64,000 nt of DNA from Gordonia crocea (GCF_009932435.1 NZ_BJOU01000001.1:2356001-2420000); one strand, 5' to 3'. Positions 25,736 to 37,788 are shown, counted from the first letter of the stretch. The notes: a model not told the origin generated them from the letters alone. Numbers and translations are program-made.

Positions 25736-26554
25736 CTATCGGACGGGCTTGGGGCACGACGGGTGCGTGCCCGCGGTGACGAGTTCGGCCAGCGCCGTGC
25801 GCGGGTCGCCGCTGGTGACCAGGCCCTCGCCGACGAGGACCGCGTCTGCGCCGGCCCCCGCGTAGGCGAGCAGGTCGGCGGTGCCACGGACACCAGACTC
25901 GGCGATCTTGATCACCTCGGTGGGCAATCCGGGGGCGATGCGGGCGAAGGAATCCCGGTCCACCTCAAGGGTTTTCAGGTTTCGCGCGTTGATGCCGACA
26001 ACTTTCGCGCCGGCCTGCAGCGCCCGATCAGCCTCTTCCTCGGTATGCGCCTCGACGAGGGCGGTCATGCCCAGCGACTCGGTGCGGTCCAGCAGGGCCT
26101 CGAGGACGTTCTGCTCGAGCGCGGCGACGATCAGCAGGATCACGTCGGCGCCGTGCGCCCGGGCCTCGTGGATCTGGTAGGGCCCGACGATGAAGTCCTT
26201 GCGCAGGATCGGCAGGTCGACGGCGGCGCGCACCGCGTCCAGATCGGCGAGCGAACCGCGGAAGCGCCGCTCCTCGGTGAGCACGCTGATGATCCGCGCC
26301 CCGCCCTCGGCGTAGATGCGGGCCAGGTCGGCCGGATCGGCGATGTCGGCCAGCTCGCCGCGGGACGGGCTCGCCCGCTTCACCTCGGCGATGACCCCGA
26401 TGCCGGGCTGGCGCAGGGCGGCCATGGCATCGCGCGGCGGCGCGGCCTGCTCCGAGGCCCTCTTGATGGCTTGGTAGTCGATGGCCGCCTCACGGACGGC
26501 AACGTCGGCTTTGACGCCCTCGATGATCGACTCGAGCACGGTCTGCTCTGCCAT
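25736..26554 (-). CDS. trpC: Indole-3-glycerol phosphate synthase
   Basis: A 272-residue TIM-barrel enzyme that closes the ring of CdRP to indole-3-glycerol phosphate. Conserved segments are [14 protein letters not shown] (about 52-65, catalytic Lys and Glu), L-R-K-D-F-I-V (Lys) near 115, and G-I-N-A-R-N-L with S-G-V for phosphate binding. It is monofunctional: no TrpF domain is attached, and TrpF activity is expected from the HisA/PriA protein at 31152-31898. It is followed at once by trpB. The 152 bp upstream, towards the membrane protein gene, holds no recognisable gene. Confidence 0.97.
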   Translation of the reverse strand: MAEQTVLESIIEGVKADVAVREAAIDYQAIKRASEQAAPPRDAMAALRQPGIGVIAEVKRASPSRGELADIADPADLARIYAEGGARIISVLTEERRFRGSLADLDAVRAAVDLPILRKDFIVGPYQIHEARAHGADVILLIVAALEQNVLEALLDRTESLGMTALVEAHTEEEADRALQAGAKVVGINARNLKTLEVDRDSFARIAPGLPTEVIKIAESGVRGTADLLAYAGAGADAVLVGEGLVTSGDPRTALAELVTAGTHPSCPKPVR

Positions 26555-26706
26555 GGCGTCTCACCTCCTCGGCGTTGCCCGCGCGGCGGGCCCCGTTCGC
26601 GTCGCGGTCGGGTTCGGCGAATCCTCCGGCGCGCCCGACTTGTTGGTATCTCACAGGGTAGCCGCGAGTGGCGACACACCCGCGCCCGGGTGGGGTGTGC
26701 TCGGTT

Positions 26707-27417
26707 TCACTCGGTGGGGTCGACGCCGGTGTCGAGGCTGTCCCACAGCAGGCGCTCGCTGGTCCCCGCATCCGACGATGCACCGTCACGCTGCTCCGAT
26801 GCGGTGACCGTTCCAGAACCCTGCGCCTGGGCCCGCTTGCGGCGTTCGTAGTCGTCGAACACCTTGCGCTCGAGTTCTTCCCGGCGCGCGGCCGGGGAAC
26901 GGTACTTCGACGACATCCCGGCTCCCCGTGCGGCTCGCATCGCCAACGCGGCGCCGACCGCGATGAGGGCGACCGCGACGAGCACGATCGCCGGCGCCCA
27001 GTCGTTCACCGTCGTCAGCAACACCCGGAACCGGGGTGGCAGATCGATCGCGCGGGCCGCGTAGTCGCTGTCGACCGACGTGGTCATCAGTGAGACCGCC
27101 GGAATCGCAATGACGATGGCCCCGATGCCGAGCACCACGGCCACGATGCGCAGGGCGATCCCGCGCAGCGCCCACACGACGGCGACGGCGGCGAGCAGGA
27201 CCAGCGCCGCCGGGGTCAGCCACGGGCTCCAGTCCGATCCGTGGACGGTGAAGCTGCGCATCGGCGAGAGTCCGTCCTCGGCGTCGACCCGGGCCCAGGT
27301 CACCCGCGAGGCGACCCACAGCACCAATGCGCCGGCGGCGAGGGCCACCGAGGCCATCGCCTTCTCTCGGATCCGGTTCGGCGACGCGGTGGGCTCGCCG
27401 TCCTCGTCGACGGTCAT
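26707..27417 (-). CDS. Trp-operon-associated conserved membrane protein (TIGR02234 type)
   Basis: A 236-residue protein with four transmembrane helices (about 20-40, 65-85, 88-110 and 142-162). It has a charged cytoplasmic tail with [22 protein letters not shown]. This family sits between trpE and trpC in mycolata (Rv1610 position), and its role is not established. The ATG overlaps the trpE stop by four bases, so it is co-translated with trpE. The last 40 residues are low-complexity and less conserved-looking. A role as membrane partner or transporter for tryptophan synthesis would be guesswork. Confidence 0.88.
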   Translation of the reverse strand: MTVDEDGEPTASPNRIREKAMASVALAAGALVLWVASRVTWARVDAEDGLSPMRSFTVHGSDWSPWLTPAALVLLAAVAVVWALRGIALRIVAVVLGIGAIVIAIPAVSLMTTSVDSDYAARAIDLPPRFRVLLTTVNDWAPAIVLVAVALIAVGAALAMRAARGAGMSSKYRSPAARREELERKVFDDYERRKRAQAQGSGTVTASEQRDGASSDAGTSERLLWDSLDTGVDPTE

Positions 27418-28964
27418 TCCTCCTGCGCCTTCTCCCCCAGCCTCGTCATGGTGGCCGCGGCCGCGACCGCGTTGAGGACCGCCGTCGCCTTGTTGCGCGC
27501 CTCGCGGTACTCGTAGGCGGGATCGGAGTCGGCCACCACCCCGGCACCGGCCTGCACGTAGGCCTTGCCGTCGGCGAGCAGCGCCGTGCGGATGGCGATG
27601 GCGGTGTCGGCGTCACCGGCGAAGTCGAGGTAGCCCACCACCCCACCGTAGAGCCCGCGGCGGGTGATCTCGTGCTCCTCGATGAGTTCCATCGCGCGCA
27701 CCTTCGGGGCGCCCGAGAGCGTCCCGGCGGGGAAACACGCCGCCACCGCGTCGAGGGCGGTCTGGTCGTCGCGCAGTCGCCCCGACACGGTCGAGACCAG
27801 GTGCATCACGTGGCTGTAGCGCTCGATGTGGCTGTAGTCGCTGACCTTCACCGAGCCGGGCTCGCAGACCCGGCCGAGATCGTTGCGCGACAGGTCGACG
27901 AGCATCAGGTGCTCGGCCCGCTCCTTCTCGTCGCCGAGGAGGTCCTTGCCGAGCAGGATGTCCTCCTCGTCGCTCTTGCCCCGCCACCGCGTGCCGGCGA
28001 TCGGGTGCGTCGTCGCCACGCCGTCGGAGACGGTCACCAGCGCCTCGGGGGAACTGCCCACGATCGCGACCGGGTGACCGCCGGTGCCGACCGATTCGGG
28101 GATGCGCAGCAGATACATGTAGGGACTCGGGTTGGACGCGCGCAACACGCGGTACACGTCGAGCGGGTCGGCCTCGGTATCCATCTCGAAGCGCACCGAC
28201 GGGACCACCTGGAAGGCCTCGCCGGCCTCGATGTCGCCGACCAGCGTGGTGACGACCTCGCTGAACTCCGCCAGGTCGCGCTGCGCGGTGAAGACCGGCT
28301 CCAGCCGGTCGTACACCGCCACCGTGGAGGGGGCCGGCGCGGCCAGCGCCGCGGTCATCCGGTCCAGGCGGGAAACGGCGTCGGCGTAGGCCTCGTCGAC
28401 ATTCTCGTCGCTGCCGTTCCAGTTGACCGCGTTGGCGATCAGCGTGATCGTGCCCTCGTGGTGGTCGACGGCGGCGAGGTCGGTGGCCAGCATCAGGAAC
28501 AGGTCGGGCAGGCCCAGATCGTCGACGGTGGACTCCGGCAGCCGCTCGAGGCGCCGGACCAGGTCGTAGGCCATGAACCCGACGAACCCGCCGGTCAACG
28601 GCGGCATGTCGGGCAACGGGTCGGTGGCCAGCAACTCCAGCGACGCCGCGAGCGCCGCCAACGGATCGCCACCGCTGGGCGCCCCGGCCGGGGCGGTGCC
28701 CCACCAGGCGGCCTCGCCGTCGACCACGGTCAGCGCGGCCGGCGCCCCGGCCCCGATGAAGGACCAGCGCGACCACGACTGTCCGTTGTCGGCCGACTCG
28801 AGCAGAAACGTGCCCGGGCGGTCGCCGGCCAGTTTCGCGTACGTCGACAGCGGCGTCTCCGCGTCGGCGAGGACCCGGCGGGTGACCGGGACGACGCGGT
28901 GGTCGACGGCCAGGTCGCGGAACTGTTCGAGGGTCGTCGTCGTGAGATGGGCGTGTCCGGTCAT
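27414..28964 (-). CDS. trpE: Anthranilate synthase component I
   Basis: TrpE (516 residues) converts chorismate and ammonia to anthranilate; its glutaminase partner TrpG is not in this window. The N-terminal domain contains the feedback-site motif L-L-E-S (about 51-54), which binds tryptophan in known enzymes. The chorismate-binding half contains [29 protein letters not shown] and G-G-V-V-G-Y-L-D. The ATG at 28964 overlaps the stop of a small tautomerase gene (ATGA), which fixes the start. Regulation is therefore probably by feedback inhibition plus whatever controls the long his-trp transcript; no leader peptide is seen. Confidence 0.96.
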   Translation of the reverse strand: MTGHAHLTTTTLEQFRDLAVDHRVVPVTRRVLADAETPLSTYAKLAGDRPGTFLLESADNGQSWSRWSFIGAGAPAALTVVDGEAAWWGTAPAGAPSGGDPLAALAASLELLATDPLPDMPPLTGGFVGFMAYDLVRRLERLPESTVDDLGLPDLFLMLATDLAAVDHHEGTITLIANAVNWNGSDENVDEAYADAVSRLDRMTAALAAPAPSTVAVYDRLEPVFTAQRDLAEFSEVVTTLVGDIEAGEAFQVVPSVRFEMDTEADPLDVYRVLRASNPSPYMYLLRIPESVGTGGHPVAIVGSSPEALVTVSDGVATTHPIAGTRWRGKSDEEDILLGKDLLGDEKERAEHLMLVDLSRNDLGRVCEPGSVKVSDYSHIERYSHVMHLVSTVSGRLRDDQTALDAVAACFPAGTLSGAPKVRAMELIEEHEITRRGLYGGVVGYLDFAGDADTAIAIRTALLADGKAYVQAGAGVVADSDPAYEYREARNKATAVLNAVAAAATMTRLGEKAQEE

Positions 28965-29140
28965 CCGAGCGGCTCGCCCCCGACGCCCCACTGGCTGCGC
29001 GGTACCTCGGTGATGGTGACCCAGACCGAATCCGGGTTCTTCCCCGTCGCCTTGGCGTACGCCTCGGTGACCGCGGCAATCGTCTCGCGCTTGATCGCGT
29101 CGGAGAGTCCCGGGGTCTGGGAGATCTGGATCAGCGGCAT
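28961..29140 (-). CDS. 4-oxalocrotonate tautomerase-like small protein
   Basis: A 59-residue protein beginning [13 protein letters not shown] and ending V-G-G-E-P-L-G. The Pro after Met, the P-x-I-x-I strand, the [12 protein letters not shown] helix and the V-W-V-T-I-T-E-V strand followed by W-G-V-G-G are the standard short 4-oxalocrotonate tautomerase fold, with Pro2 as catalytic base and hexamers of about 60 residues. It is 7 nt from the hisI stop and overlaps the trpE start by four bases, so it is a full member of the his-trp supraoperon. A tautomerase has no known step in either pathway. Its role here is open. Confidence 0.85.
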   Translation of the reverse strand: MPLIQISQTPGLSDAIKRETIAAVTEAYAKATGKNPDSVWVTITEVPRSQWGVGGEPLG

Positions 29141-29147
29141 CGCAGCC

Positions 29148-29537
29148 TCATTTCTGCGCTGCGGACTGCTGCGCGTCGGGGTGGAAGAGTTCGGCGGTGT
29201 CGAAACAGCTGTGGTTGCCGGTGTGGCAGGCCGGACCGGTCTGTTCCACGACGAGCAGCACCGTGTCGCCGTCGCAGTCCAGGCGCACCGACTTCACCCG
29301 CTGGGTGTGTCCGCTGGTCTCGCCCTTGACCCAGTACTGCTGGCGCGACCGCGAATAGTAGGTCGCGGCGCCGGTCGCCAGCGTCCGCGCCAGCGCGACG
29401 TCGTCCATCCAGGCCTGCATCAGGACGATACCGGTGCCCTCCTCCTGCGCCACCGCGGCCACCAGGCCGTCGGCGTTGCGCTTGAGGCGATCCGCGATCG
29501 CCGGGTCCAACGCGTCCGGTCCGTCGGGGGTGCTCAT
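29148..29537 (-). CDS. hisI: Phosphoribosyl-AMP cyclohydrolase
   Basis: HisI (129 residues) opens the adenine ring of phosphoribosyl-AMP, the third step of histidine synthesis. Metal-binding motifs are visible: [11 protein letters not shown] (about 74-84), D-C-D-G-D near 92 (Mg site with Cys) and C-H-T-G-N-H-S-C (about 108-115, zinc ligands). It is a single-function protein; the HisE pyrophosphohydrolase is not fused and not in the window. The ATG at 29537 overlaps the hisF stop by four bases, so the earlier open-frame starts inside hisF are rejected. Confidence 0.96.
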   Translation of the reverse strand: MSTPDGPDALDPAIADRLKRNADGLVAAVAQEEGTGIVLMQAWMDDVALARTLATGAATYYSRSRQQYWVKGETSGHTQRVKSVRLDCDGDTVLLVVEQTGPACHTGNHSCFDTAELFHPDAQQSAAQK

Positions 29538-30331
29538 GCGCTCACCTCCATTCCGGCGGTGCGCACGGTGATGCCTTCGTCGGCCATCGCCCGCTTCACC
29601 TCGCCGATGGTGAGTTCGCCGAAGTGGAACACCGAGGCCGCCAGCACCGCGTCGGCGCCGGCCCGTACCGCGGGCGCGAAGTCGGCGGCGCCACCCGCAC
29701 CGCCACTGGCGATCACCGGGACATCGACGACGGCGCGCACCGCGGTGAGCATCGCCAGGTCGAAACCGGCCTTGGTCCCGTCGGCATCCATCGAATTGAG
29801 CAGGATCTCCCCCACGCCCAGGTCTTGGCCGCGGCGCGCCCATTCCAGCGCGTCGATGCCCGTGCCGCGGCGGCCGCCGTGGGTGGTGACCTCCCACCCC
29901 GACGCGGTGGGTTGCTGGCCGGCCGGAACGGTGCGCGCGTCGACCGACAGGACGATGCACTGCGACCCGAACCGGCGGCTCATCTCGCTGAGCACCTCGG
30001 GCCGCGCGATCGCGGCGGTGTTGACGCTGACCTTGTCCGCGCCGGCCCGGAGCATGACGTCGACGTCGGTGACCTCGCGGATCCCGCCGCCGACGGTGAG
30101 CGGGATGAAGATCTCGTCGGCGGTGCGCTTGACCACGTCGACCATGGTGGCCCGACCCGAACTCGACGCGGTCACGTCGAGGAAGGTCAACTCGTCGGCG
30201 CCCTCGGCGTTGTACCGGGCGGCCAGCTCGACCGGGTCGCCGGCGTCGCGCAGATTCTCGAAGTTCACCCCCTTGACCACCCGGCCGTCGTCGACGTCGA
30301 GGCAGGGGATCACGCGTACCGCCACACTCAT
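29534..30331 (-). CDS. hisF: Imidazole glycerol phosphate synthase, cyclase subunit
   Basis: HisF (265 residues) joins ammonia from HisH to PRFAR, giving imidazole glycerol phosphate and AICAR. The beta/alpha barrel starts [12 protein letters not shown] (catalytic Asp about 12) with G-R-V-V-K-G-V-N-F. The second catalytic Asp is in [10 protein letters not shown]. Phosphate-binding loops are V-G-G-G-I-R and A-S-G-G-A-G. The ATG at 30331 overlaps the impA stop (TGATG). HisH lies four genes upstream in the same operon. Confidence 0.97.
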   Translation of the reverse strand: MSVAVRVIPCLDVDDGRVVKGVNFENLRDAGDPVELAARYNAEGADELTFLDVTASSSGRATMVDVVKRTADEIFIPLTVGGGIREVTDVDVMLRAGADKVSVNTAAIARPEVLSEMSRRFGSQCIVLSVDARTVPAGQQPTASGWEVTTHGGRRGTGIDALEWARRGQDLGVGEILLNSMDADGTKAGFDLAMLTAVRAVVDVPVIASGGAGGAADFAPAVRAGADAVLAASVFHFGELTIGEVKRAMADEGITVRTAGMEVSA

Positions 30332-31152
30332 CAGCTCTCCCAGTCCTGTCCGGTCACCGTGTTGATCAGGTCGATCAGTTCGCCGTGGACGCCGCGGGCC
30401 GCCGCGACGATCGACGGCGACGAGGCGCGATACGGCTTGCCGGCGACGTCGGTGACCACGCCGCCGGCGGCACGGACCAGGGCCGCGCCGGCCACGTTGT
30501 CCCAGGCGTGTCGGCCGAAGCTGATCGCACCGCTGTAGGTGCCCGCCGCGGTGAACGCCAGATCGACGCCAATGCTTCCCGACATCCGCAACCGCGACGC
30601 CCGGCCCGACAGGGCGGAGAGCACCTCGATGCGCCGCCGGCCCGGGTAGTGGCCCCGGGACCGTTCGTTGAAGGCGCCGAATCCGATGACCGATTCGCGC
30701 AGCGGAACCGGCCCCAGCGGGTCGAGCAGCCGGCCGTTGCAGCGCACCCCGCCGTCGAGGTGGCCCACATAGCGCAGGTCCAACAGCGGGAGCCAGGTCA
30801 GGCCGAGGACCGGCTCGCCGTCGGCGCACAGCCCGACGAGCATGCCGGTCATCGGCGAACCGGTGGAGTAGTTGAACGTCCCGTCGACCGGGTCGACGAC
30901 CCAGACCAACCCGTCGTCGACGGGCGGGCCGCCGAATTCCTCGCCGTGGCACGGCAGTCCCGTTTGGGCGGTGAGTTCGCCGCAGATGAACCGCTCGAGG
31001 TCGAGGTCGACCTGGGTGGCGAAGTCGCGGTCGCCCTTGCGGACCACGCCCGGCGCGCCCCGGTCGGCGGTGAACCGCGGGGTCGCCGCATCGAGGATCG
31101 TGCTGGCCGTGTGCGCCAGCGCAGCCAGGTCGAGGGTGGTCGGGTCAGCCAT
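30331..31152 (-). CDS. impA: Inositol monophosphatase family protein (ImpA/HisN type)
   Basis: A 273-residue Mg-dependent phosphatase. The signature D-P-V-D-G-T-F-N-Y (about 88-96), H-G-E-E-F-G-G (metal Glu, near 68) and W-D-N-V-A-G-A (about 217-223) are all present. Members in this operon position are annotated in mycobacteria as ImpA. In corynebacteria a relative is the histidinol-phosphate phosphatase HisN, so this protein could supply that missing histidine step, which no HisB phosphatase domain provides here. Both ends overlap neighbours in TGATG junctions. Which substrate it uses cannot be told from sequence alone. Confidence 0.9.
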   Translation of the reverse strand: MADPTTLDLAALAHTASTILDAATPRFTADRGAPGVVRKGDRDFATQVDLDLERFICGELTAQTGLPCHGEEFGGPPVDDGLVWVVDPVDGTFNYSTGSPMTGMLVGLCADGEPVLGLTWLPLLDLRYVGHLDGGVRCNGRLLDPLGPVPLRESVIGFGAFNERSRGHYPGRRRIEVLSALSGRASRLRMSGSIGVDLAFTAAGTYSGAISFGRHAWDNVAGAALVRAAGGVVTDVAGKPYRASSPSIVAAARGVHGELIDLINTVTGQDWES

Positions 31153-31898
31153 CAGAGCTCCTCGCGCACCGCCGCCAGGGCCTCGGGCAGAGTGAACCGG
31201 CCGGCGTAGAGCGCCTTGCCGATGATCGCCCCCTCCACCCCCAGGTCGCACAGTCCGGCGATGGCGGTGAGGTCGGCCAGTTCGGAGATCCCGCCGGAGG
31301 CGACGACCGGCGACGCGGTGCGCTGGGCGACCTGTCGCAACAGATCCAGGTTCGGCCCGCTCAGCGTGCCGTCCTTGGAGACGTCGGTGACGACGTACCG
31401 GGCGCAGCCGTCGGCGTCGAGCCGGCTCAAGGTTTCCCACAGGTCGCCGCCCTCGGTGACCCAGCCGCGGCCCCGCAGCTTCCACGACTCCCCGTCGGCG
31501 GTGACGTCGAGCCCGACGGCGATCTTGTCGCCGTACTCGGCGATCGCCTCGGCACACCACGTCGGGTTCTCGATCGCGGCGGTGCCCAGGTTCACCCGGG
31601 CGCAGCCGGTGGCCAGGGCGGCCGCCAACGACGCGTCGTCACGAATGCCGCCGGACAACTCCACCGCGACGTCGAGCTCGGCGATCACGTCCGCCAGCAG
31701 CGCACGGTTGTCGCCCCGGCCGAAGGCCGCATCGAGATCGACCATGTGCACCCATTCCGCGCCGTCGCGCTGCCAGGCCAGGGCCGCCTCGCGCGGCGAC
31801 CCGTACGAGGTCTCGGTACCGGCCGCGCCGCGCAGCAGGCGGACGGCCTGGCCGTCGGCGACGTCGACGGCGGGCAGCAGTTCCAGAACGGTGGCCAT
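31152..31898 (-). CDS. priA: Phosphoribosyl isomerase A (bifunctional HisA/TrpF)
   Basis: A 248-residue barrel that isomerises ProFAR in histidine synthesis. In actinobacteria it also isomerises phosphoribosyl anthranilate in tryptophan synthesis. Catalytic acids lie in [10 protein letters not shown] (about 8-17) and [13 protein letters not shown] (about 170-182). Phosphate loops are L-S-G-G-I-R-D and A-S-G-G-I-S. The absence of trpF from the trp cluster supports the dual role, and its place in a joined his-trp operon would suit both. The ATG at 31898 is clear. The stop overlaps impA (TGATG). Confidence 0.95.
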   Translation of the reverse strand: MATVLELLPAVDVADGQAVRLLRGAAGTETSYGSPREAALAWQRDGAEWVHMVDLDAAFGRGDNRALLADVIAELDVAVELSGGIRDDASLAAALATGCARVNLGTAAIENPTWCAEAIAEYGDKIAVGLDVTADGESWKLRGRGWVTEGGDLWETLSRLDADGCARYVVTDVSKDGTLSGPNLDLLRQVAQRTASPVVASGGISELADLTAIAGLCDLGVEGAIIGKALYAGRFTLPEALAAVREEL

Positions 31899-31912
31899 GG
31901 GTGGCGGTTTTC

Positions 31913-32176
31913 CTAACGGTCGGAGGGGGTGCCCGGGTTCGGACGGGTGCGTTTGGCCTCGCGCAGCTGCTCGGCCGCCTTGTCGACGACCCGGTTGGCG
32001 ACGAAGCCGATGGCCGCGATCATCGCGACCAGGGCCAGGACCGTCACCGCAAGGGCGAGCCACGGATGGACCTGGGAGGCGGCCCAGATCACCGGCAGCG
32101 ACACGACGAGCACGGCGAAACCGGAACCCAGCGAGGCCAGGGCCAGCCGGACGAACGAGAAGCCGGAACCGCTCAT
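31913..32176 (-). CDS. Small membrane protein between hisH and priA
   Basis: An 87-residue protein with two transmembrane helices (about 10-32 and 39-62) and a basic C-terminal tail ([14 protein letters not shown]). The ATG at 32176 overlaps the hisH stop by four bases, and the gene ends 14 nt before priA, so it is certainly co-transcribed. Mycobacterial his operons also carry a small hydrophobic gene here (Rv1602-Rv1603 region), whose role is unknown to me. No functional motif is visible. Confidence 0.8.
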   Translation of the reverse strand: MSGSGFSFVRLALASLGSGFAVLVVSLPVIWAASQVHPWLALAVTVLALVAMIAAIGFVANRVVDKAAEQLREAKRTRPNPGTPSDR

Positions 32177-32817
32177 GACAGTCCTCCACACCAGTTGTCG
32201 AGCAGGTGCAATCCGACGTCGCCGGATTTCTCCGGGTGGAACTGGGTGGCGCTGAGCGCACCATTCTCGACCGCGGCCAGGAACCGCGAACCGTGGGTGG
32301 CCCACGTCAGCTTCGCCGCCGCGATAGGCGACGATTCGTCCGATTCGAGTTCCCAGGTCTGCGCGGCGTAGGAGTGCACGAAGTAGAACCGCTCGTCGGC
32401 GCCGACACCGTCGAACAGCACCGAATCCGGTGCCGACTCGACGGTGTTCCAGCCCATGTGCGGCAGCACCGGCGCGTCGAGGCGGGTGACCGTGCCCGGC
32501 CACTCGTCGCAGCCGTCGGTCTGCACGCCGAACTCGACGCCGGAGCTGAACATGATCTGCATCCCGACGCAGATCCCCAGGACCGGTCTCCCGCCGGCCA
32601 ACCGCCGGCCGACGATCTGCGGGCCGCCCACCGCGGTGAACCCGGCCATACAGGCCGCGTACGCCCCGACACCGGGGACGACGAGTCCGTCGCAGTCGGC
32701 CGCAGCCGCCTTGTCCGACGTCACGGTGACACGGGCGCCGACGTGTTCGAGGGCGCGCTGGGCCGAGCGCAGGTTGCCCGATCCGTAGTCCAGGATGGTC
32801 ACCGACGGTTGGCTCAC
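32173..32817 (-). CDS. hisH: Imidazole glycerol phosphate synthase, glutaminase subunit
   Basis: HisH (214 residues) is a class I glutamine amidotransferase that delivers ammonia to HisF. The nucleophile elbow is L-G-I-C-V-G-M-Q (Cys near 81), and the His-Glu pair is in Q-F-H-P-E-K-S-G-D near the C-terminus (about 195-203). The N-terminal strand [11 protein letters not shown] is typical. The GTG start at 32817 overlaps the hisB stop (GTGA). It acts as a heterodimer with HisF, encoded downstream. Confidence 0.96.
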   Translation of the reverse strand: MSQPSVTILDYGSGNLRSAQRALEHVGARVTVTSDKAAAADCDGLVVPGVGAYAACMAGFTAVGGPQIVGRRLAGGRPVLGICVGMQIMFSSGVEFGVQTDGCDEWPGTVTRLDAPVLPHMGWNTVESAPDSVLFDGVGADERFYFVHSYAAQTWELESDESSPIAAAKLTWATHGSRFLAAVENGALSATQFHPEKSGDVGLHLLDNWCGGLS

Positions 32818-33451
32818 AGACTGCCCTTCGTCGACGGGACGCCGCTGACCCGCGGATCCGGCTCGCAGGCCGCCCGCAACGCGCGGGCGACAGCCTTGTA
32901 CTCCGCCTCGGTGATGTGGTGCTGGTCGCGGCCATACTCCACCCGCACGTGCAGGGCGATGCGCGCGTTGAGCGCCAACGACTCGAACACGTGGCGGTTG
33001 ATGACCGTCGAATACGGGGCACCGGCCTTCCCGCCCTGGGCCGCACCCGGGATCACCGCGGTCAGCAGGTGGTCGGGCTCGCCGGTGTGCACGAAGTACG
33101 GGCGGCCCGACACGTCGACGGCCGCGTGCGCCAGTGTCTCGTCCATCGGGATCCAGGCATCACCGAACCGGCGGATGCCCTTCTTGTCCCCGAGGGCCTG
33201 GGCAAACGCCTGCCCCAGCACGATGGCGGTGTCCTCCACCGTGTGGTGTGCCTCGATCTCGATGTCGCCGCGCGCATCGACGGTGAGGTCGAAGCTTCCG
33301 TGCTGTCCGAAGGCGGTCAGCATGTGGTCGTAGAACGGCACGCCGGTGGCGATCTGCGTCTGGCCGGTGCCGTCGAGGTTCAACTCGACAACGATCGACG
33401 ACTCGCGCGTCGTACGCTCCACCCGGGCGGTGCGCGGGGCTTGGTCGCTCA

Positions 33452-33452
<1 letters not shown>
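32814..33452 (-). CDS. hisB: Imidazoleglycerol-phosphate dehydratase
   Basis: A 212-residue monofunctional dehydratase acting on imidazole glycerol phosphate; the phosphatase domain found in enteric HisB is absent. Metal-binding motifs include [10 protein letters not shown] (about 43-52), I-E-A-H-H-T-V-E-D (about 68-76) and the related second set [10 protein letters not shown] near 182. The residues R-x-x-R-E-S-S-I at the start are typical. The start overlaps the hisC stop (TGATG), and the stop overlaps hisH. Confidence 0.97.
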
Positions 33453-35931
<2,479 letters not shown>

Positions 35932-36036
35932 CAAGACTCCTGGTTCGATGGATGGGCTCCTATCAGGATATGCGGTCGACGGAAACGGTTTTCGCCACGT
36001 CCGCCCGGGTGTCACCCCGATGTGACCCGCGCCACC

Positions 36037-36140
36037 GCCGACTGGGCCCTCCTTCCGCCGACTGGGCCCTACTTTTCGCCGACTGGGCCCTACTTTTCGC
36101 CGACTGGGCCCTACTTTTCATCGACTGGGCCCTCCGCCCG
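36037..36140. repeat. Left array: five 21-bp GGGCCC repeats
   Basis: Units start at 36037, 36057, 36078, 36099 and 36120, reading GCCGACTGGGCCCT followed by ACTTTTC in the three middle units and by C-rich ends in the outer two. The middle three are identical. On the minus strand each is the same core (AGGGCCCAGTCGGC) as in the right array, so the two arrays are inverted relative to each other. No gene is present. The array lies in the leader of hisD. Confidence 0.95.
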
Positions 36141-36150
36141 CTTCCTGGGC

Positions 36151-36185
36151 GCCCGAGGAACTTGTGTGGCGACAAGCCCTCGGGC
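36151..36185. other. Two-step hairpin at the centre of the inverted repeat arrays
   Basis: The arms GCCCGAG (36151-36157) and CTCGGGC (36179-36185) enclose a second perfect stem, CTTGT (36161-36165) with ACAAG (36172-36176), around the loop GTGGCG. The hairpin lies in the unique spacer that separates the left and right arrays, at their axis of symmetry. In DNA it could seed a cruciform. In RNA it would nucleate pairing of the two arrays. Confidence 0.75.
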
Positions 36186-36370
36186 CCAGTCGGCAGGAAT
36201 GAGGGCCCAGTCGGCAGGAATGAGGGCCCACTCGGCAGGAATGAGGGCCCACTCGGCAGGAATGAGGGCCCACTCGGCAGGAATGAGGGCCCACTCGGCA
36301 GGAATGAGGGCCCACTCGGCAGGAATGAGGGCCCAGTCGACGGAAATGAGGGCCCAGTCGGCGGAGGGCG
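36182..36370. repeat. Right array: nine 21-bp GGGCCC repeats
   Basis: Nine head-to-tail units of exactly 21 bp start at 36182 and repeat every 21 bp, opening GGGCCCA(G/C)TCGGC and continuing AGGAATGA in the first seven. Units 1, 2, 8 and 9 have G at the variable base and units 3-7 have C, with units 3-7 identical. Unit 8 has TCGACGGAAATGA and unit 9 merges into GGCGGAGGGC. The array ends 5 bp before the stop of the aldehyde dehydrogenase gene. There are no spacers, so it is not a CRISPR. Confidence 0.95.
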
Positions 36371-36374
36371 GGAG

Positions 36375-37754
36375 CTAGGAACTCTTCGCGACCCGGCGCA
36401 GGCGGACGTTCGCGAACTCGCCCAGGCCCCACGGACCCAGCTCCCGGCCATAACCGGAGGCCTTCACACCCCCGAACGGCAGACCGGGCAGCGACGTGCC
36501 GTGCTCGTTGATCATCGCCATCCCGACATCGAGACGGTCGGCGACCTCACCGGCCTTCACGACATCGCTGCTCCACACCGACCCGGACAGGCCGTAGTCG
36601 ACGTCGTTGGCCAGCTGAACCGCCTCGTCGACGTCGGCGAAGGAGTACACCACTGCCACCGGACCGAAGATCTCCTCGCGGTAGGCCGCCATCTCCGGGG
36701 TGACCCCGGTCAGCACCGCCGGCGCCATGAACGCGCCCGGACCGTCGAGCGCCTGGCCGCCGGTGTGCAGCACCGCCCCCGCCGCGACGGCATCGGCGAC
36801 CTGCTCGACGACGTGGTCGCGCGCGGCGATCGACGACAGCGGACCTACCCGGGTGGCGGGATCGGCGGGATCGCCGACCGCCATCGCGGACACCGCCGCG
36901 GTCAGATTCGCCACGAAGTCGTCGTAGACCTCCTCGTGCACGATGAACCGCTTCGGCGAGTTGCACGCCTGGCCGCAGTTCATCATCCGGCCAGCGGCCG
37001 CACCGGCGGCAGCGGCGCCGACGTCGGGGCTGTCGAGCAGGATGAAGGCATCCGAGCCGCCCAATTCGAGGACCGACTTCTTCAGATGCCGGGCGGCGGT
37101 CTGCGCCACCGCGGCCCCGGCCCGGCCGCTGCCGGTCAACGACACGCCCTGCACCCGACGGTCCCCGATCATGTCGGCCGCCTGCTCGTTGCTCGCGTAG
37201 ACGTTGAGGTAGGCGTCGGCCGGCACCCCGGCGGCGTGGGCGATCTCGGCCATCACCGCGGAACTCGCGGCACAGATCGGCGCATGCTTGAGGATGATGG
37301 TGTTGCCCAGCAGCAGGTTCGGCGCCGCGAAGCGGGCCACCTGGTAGTACGGGAAGTTCCACGGCATGATCCCGAGGATCGGCCCGATCGGCTCCCGGGT
37401 CACCGTCGACTCGGCCGCGCCCTGCGGATCGAGTTGCTCGGTTTCCAGGAGTACCGGACCGTGCTCGGCATACCAGTCGTAGATCATCGCGGTGAGCGCG
37501 AGCTCCCCCTTGGCCTGGGCCAACGGCTTGCCCATCTCCTTGCTCACCAATGCCGCGAGCTCGTCGGCACGGTCGCGGTAGGCCTGCGCCGTCGCGCGCA
37601 GCATCGCCACGCGGTCATCGACGGAACTGCGCCGCCACTGCTGATAGGCCTCCGACGACCGGGCCAGGACGTCCTGGACGTCGGCGTCGCTCATGGTGTC
37701 GAAGGTTTGCTCGACGACGCCGGTGGTCGGGTTCTGAGTCACATAGTCGGTCAT
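36375..37754 (-). CDS. NAD(P)-dependent aldehyde dehydrogenase, succinate-semialdehyde dehydrogenase-like
   Basis: A 459-residue aldehyde dehydrogenase. Visible are M-P-W-N-F-P-Y-Y-Q (about 131-139), the cofactor motif L-T-G-S-G-R-A-G, the general-base Glu in L-E-L-G-G-S-D-A-F and the nucleophile Cys in G-Q-A-C-N-S-P-K-R-F (about 260-269). The length and the short N-terminus fit the GabD1-like succinate-semialdehyde dehydrogenases of mycobacteria, so succinate semialdehyde is a fair guess for the substrate. The ATG at 37754 is preferred over an upstream TTG. The gene lies on the same strand between nadC and hisD but is separated from each by repeats, so it is probably its own unit. Confidence 0.9.
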   Translation of the reverse strand: MTDYVTQNPTTGVVEQTFDTMSDADVQDVLARSSEAYQQWRRSSVDDRVAMLRATAQAYRDRADELAALVSKEMGKPLAQAKGELALTAMIYDWYAEHGPVLLETEQLDPQGAAESTVTREPIGPILGIMPWNFPYYQVARFAAPNLLLGNTIILKHAPICAASSAVMAEIAHAAGVPADAYLNVYASNEQAADMIGDRRVQGVSLTGSGRAGAAVAQTAARHLKKSVLELGGSDAFILLDSPDVGAAAAGAAAGRMMNCGQACNSPKRFIVHEEVYDDFVANLTAAVSAMAVGDPADPATRVGPLSSIAARDHVVEQVADAVAAGAVLHTGGQALDGPGAFMAPAVLTGVTPEMAAYREEIFGPVAVVYSFADVDEAVQLANDVDYGLSGSVWSSDVVKAGEVADRLDVGMAMINEHGTSLPGLPFGGVKASGYGRELGPWGLGEFANVRLRRVAKSS

Positions 37755-37788
37755 GTCCGCCAACGTACGCGCCCGCCCCGGCGACCGA

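Noticed and set aside
27327..30365. Plus-strand open frame of 1012 codons opposite trpE-hisF
   Set aside because: It is antisense to six clear biosynthetic genes, and its composition is typical of the reverse frame of GC-rich codons.
36182..36370. CRISPR array
   Set aside because: The 21-bp units are directly adjacent with no unique spacers, and no cas gene is present in the window.
35963..36451. Minus-strand protein made of G-P-S-F-L-P-S repeats across the array
   Set aside because: It overlaps the end of the aldehyde dehydrogenase gene in another frame, has no ribosome-binding site or start context, and its repeated peptide follows simply from the 21-bp period. It is kept only as a comparison with the lgt linker.
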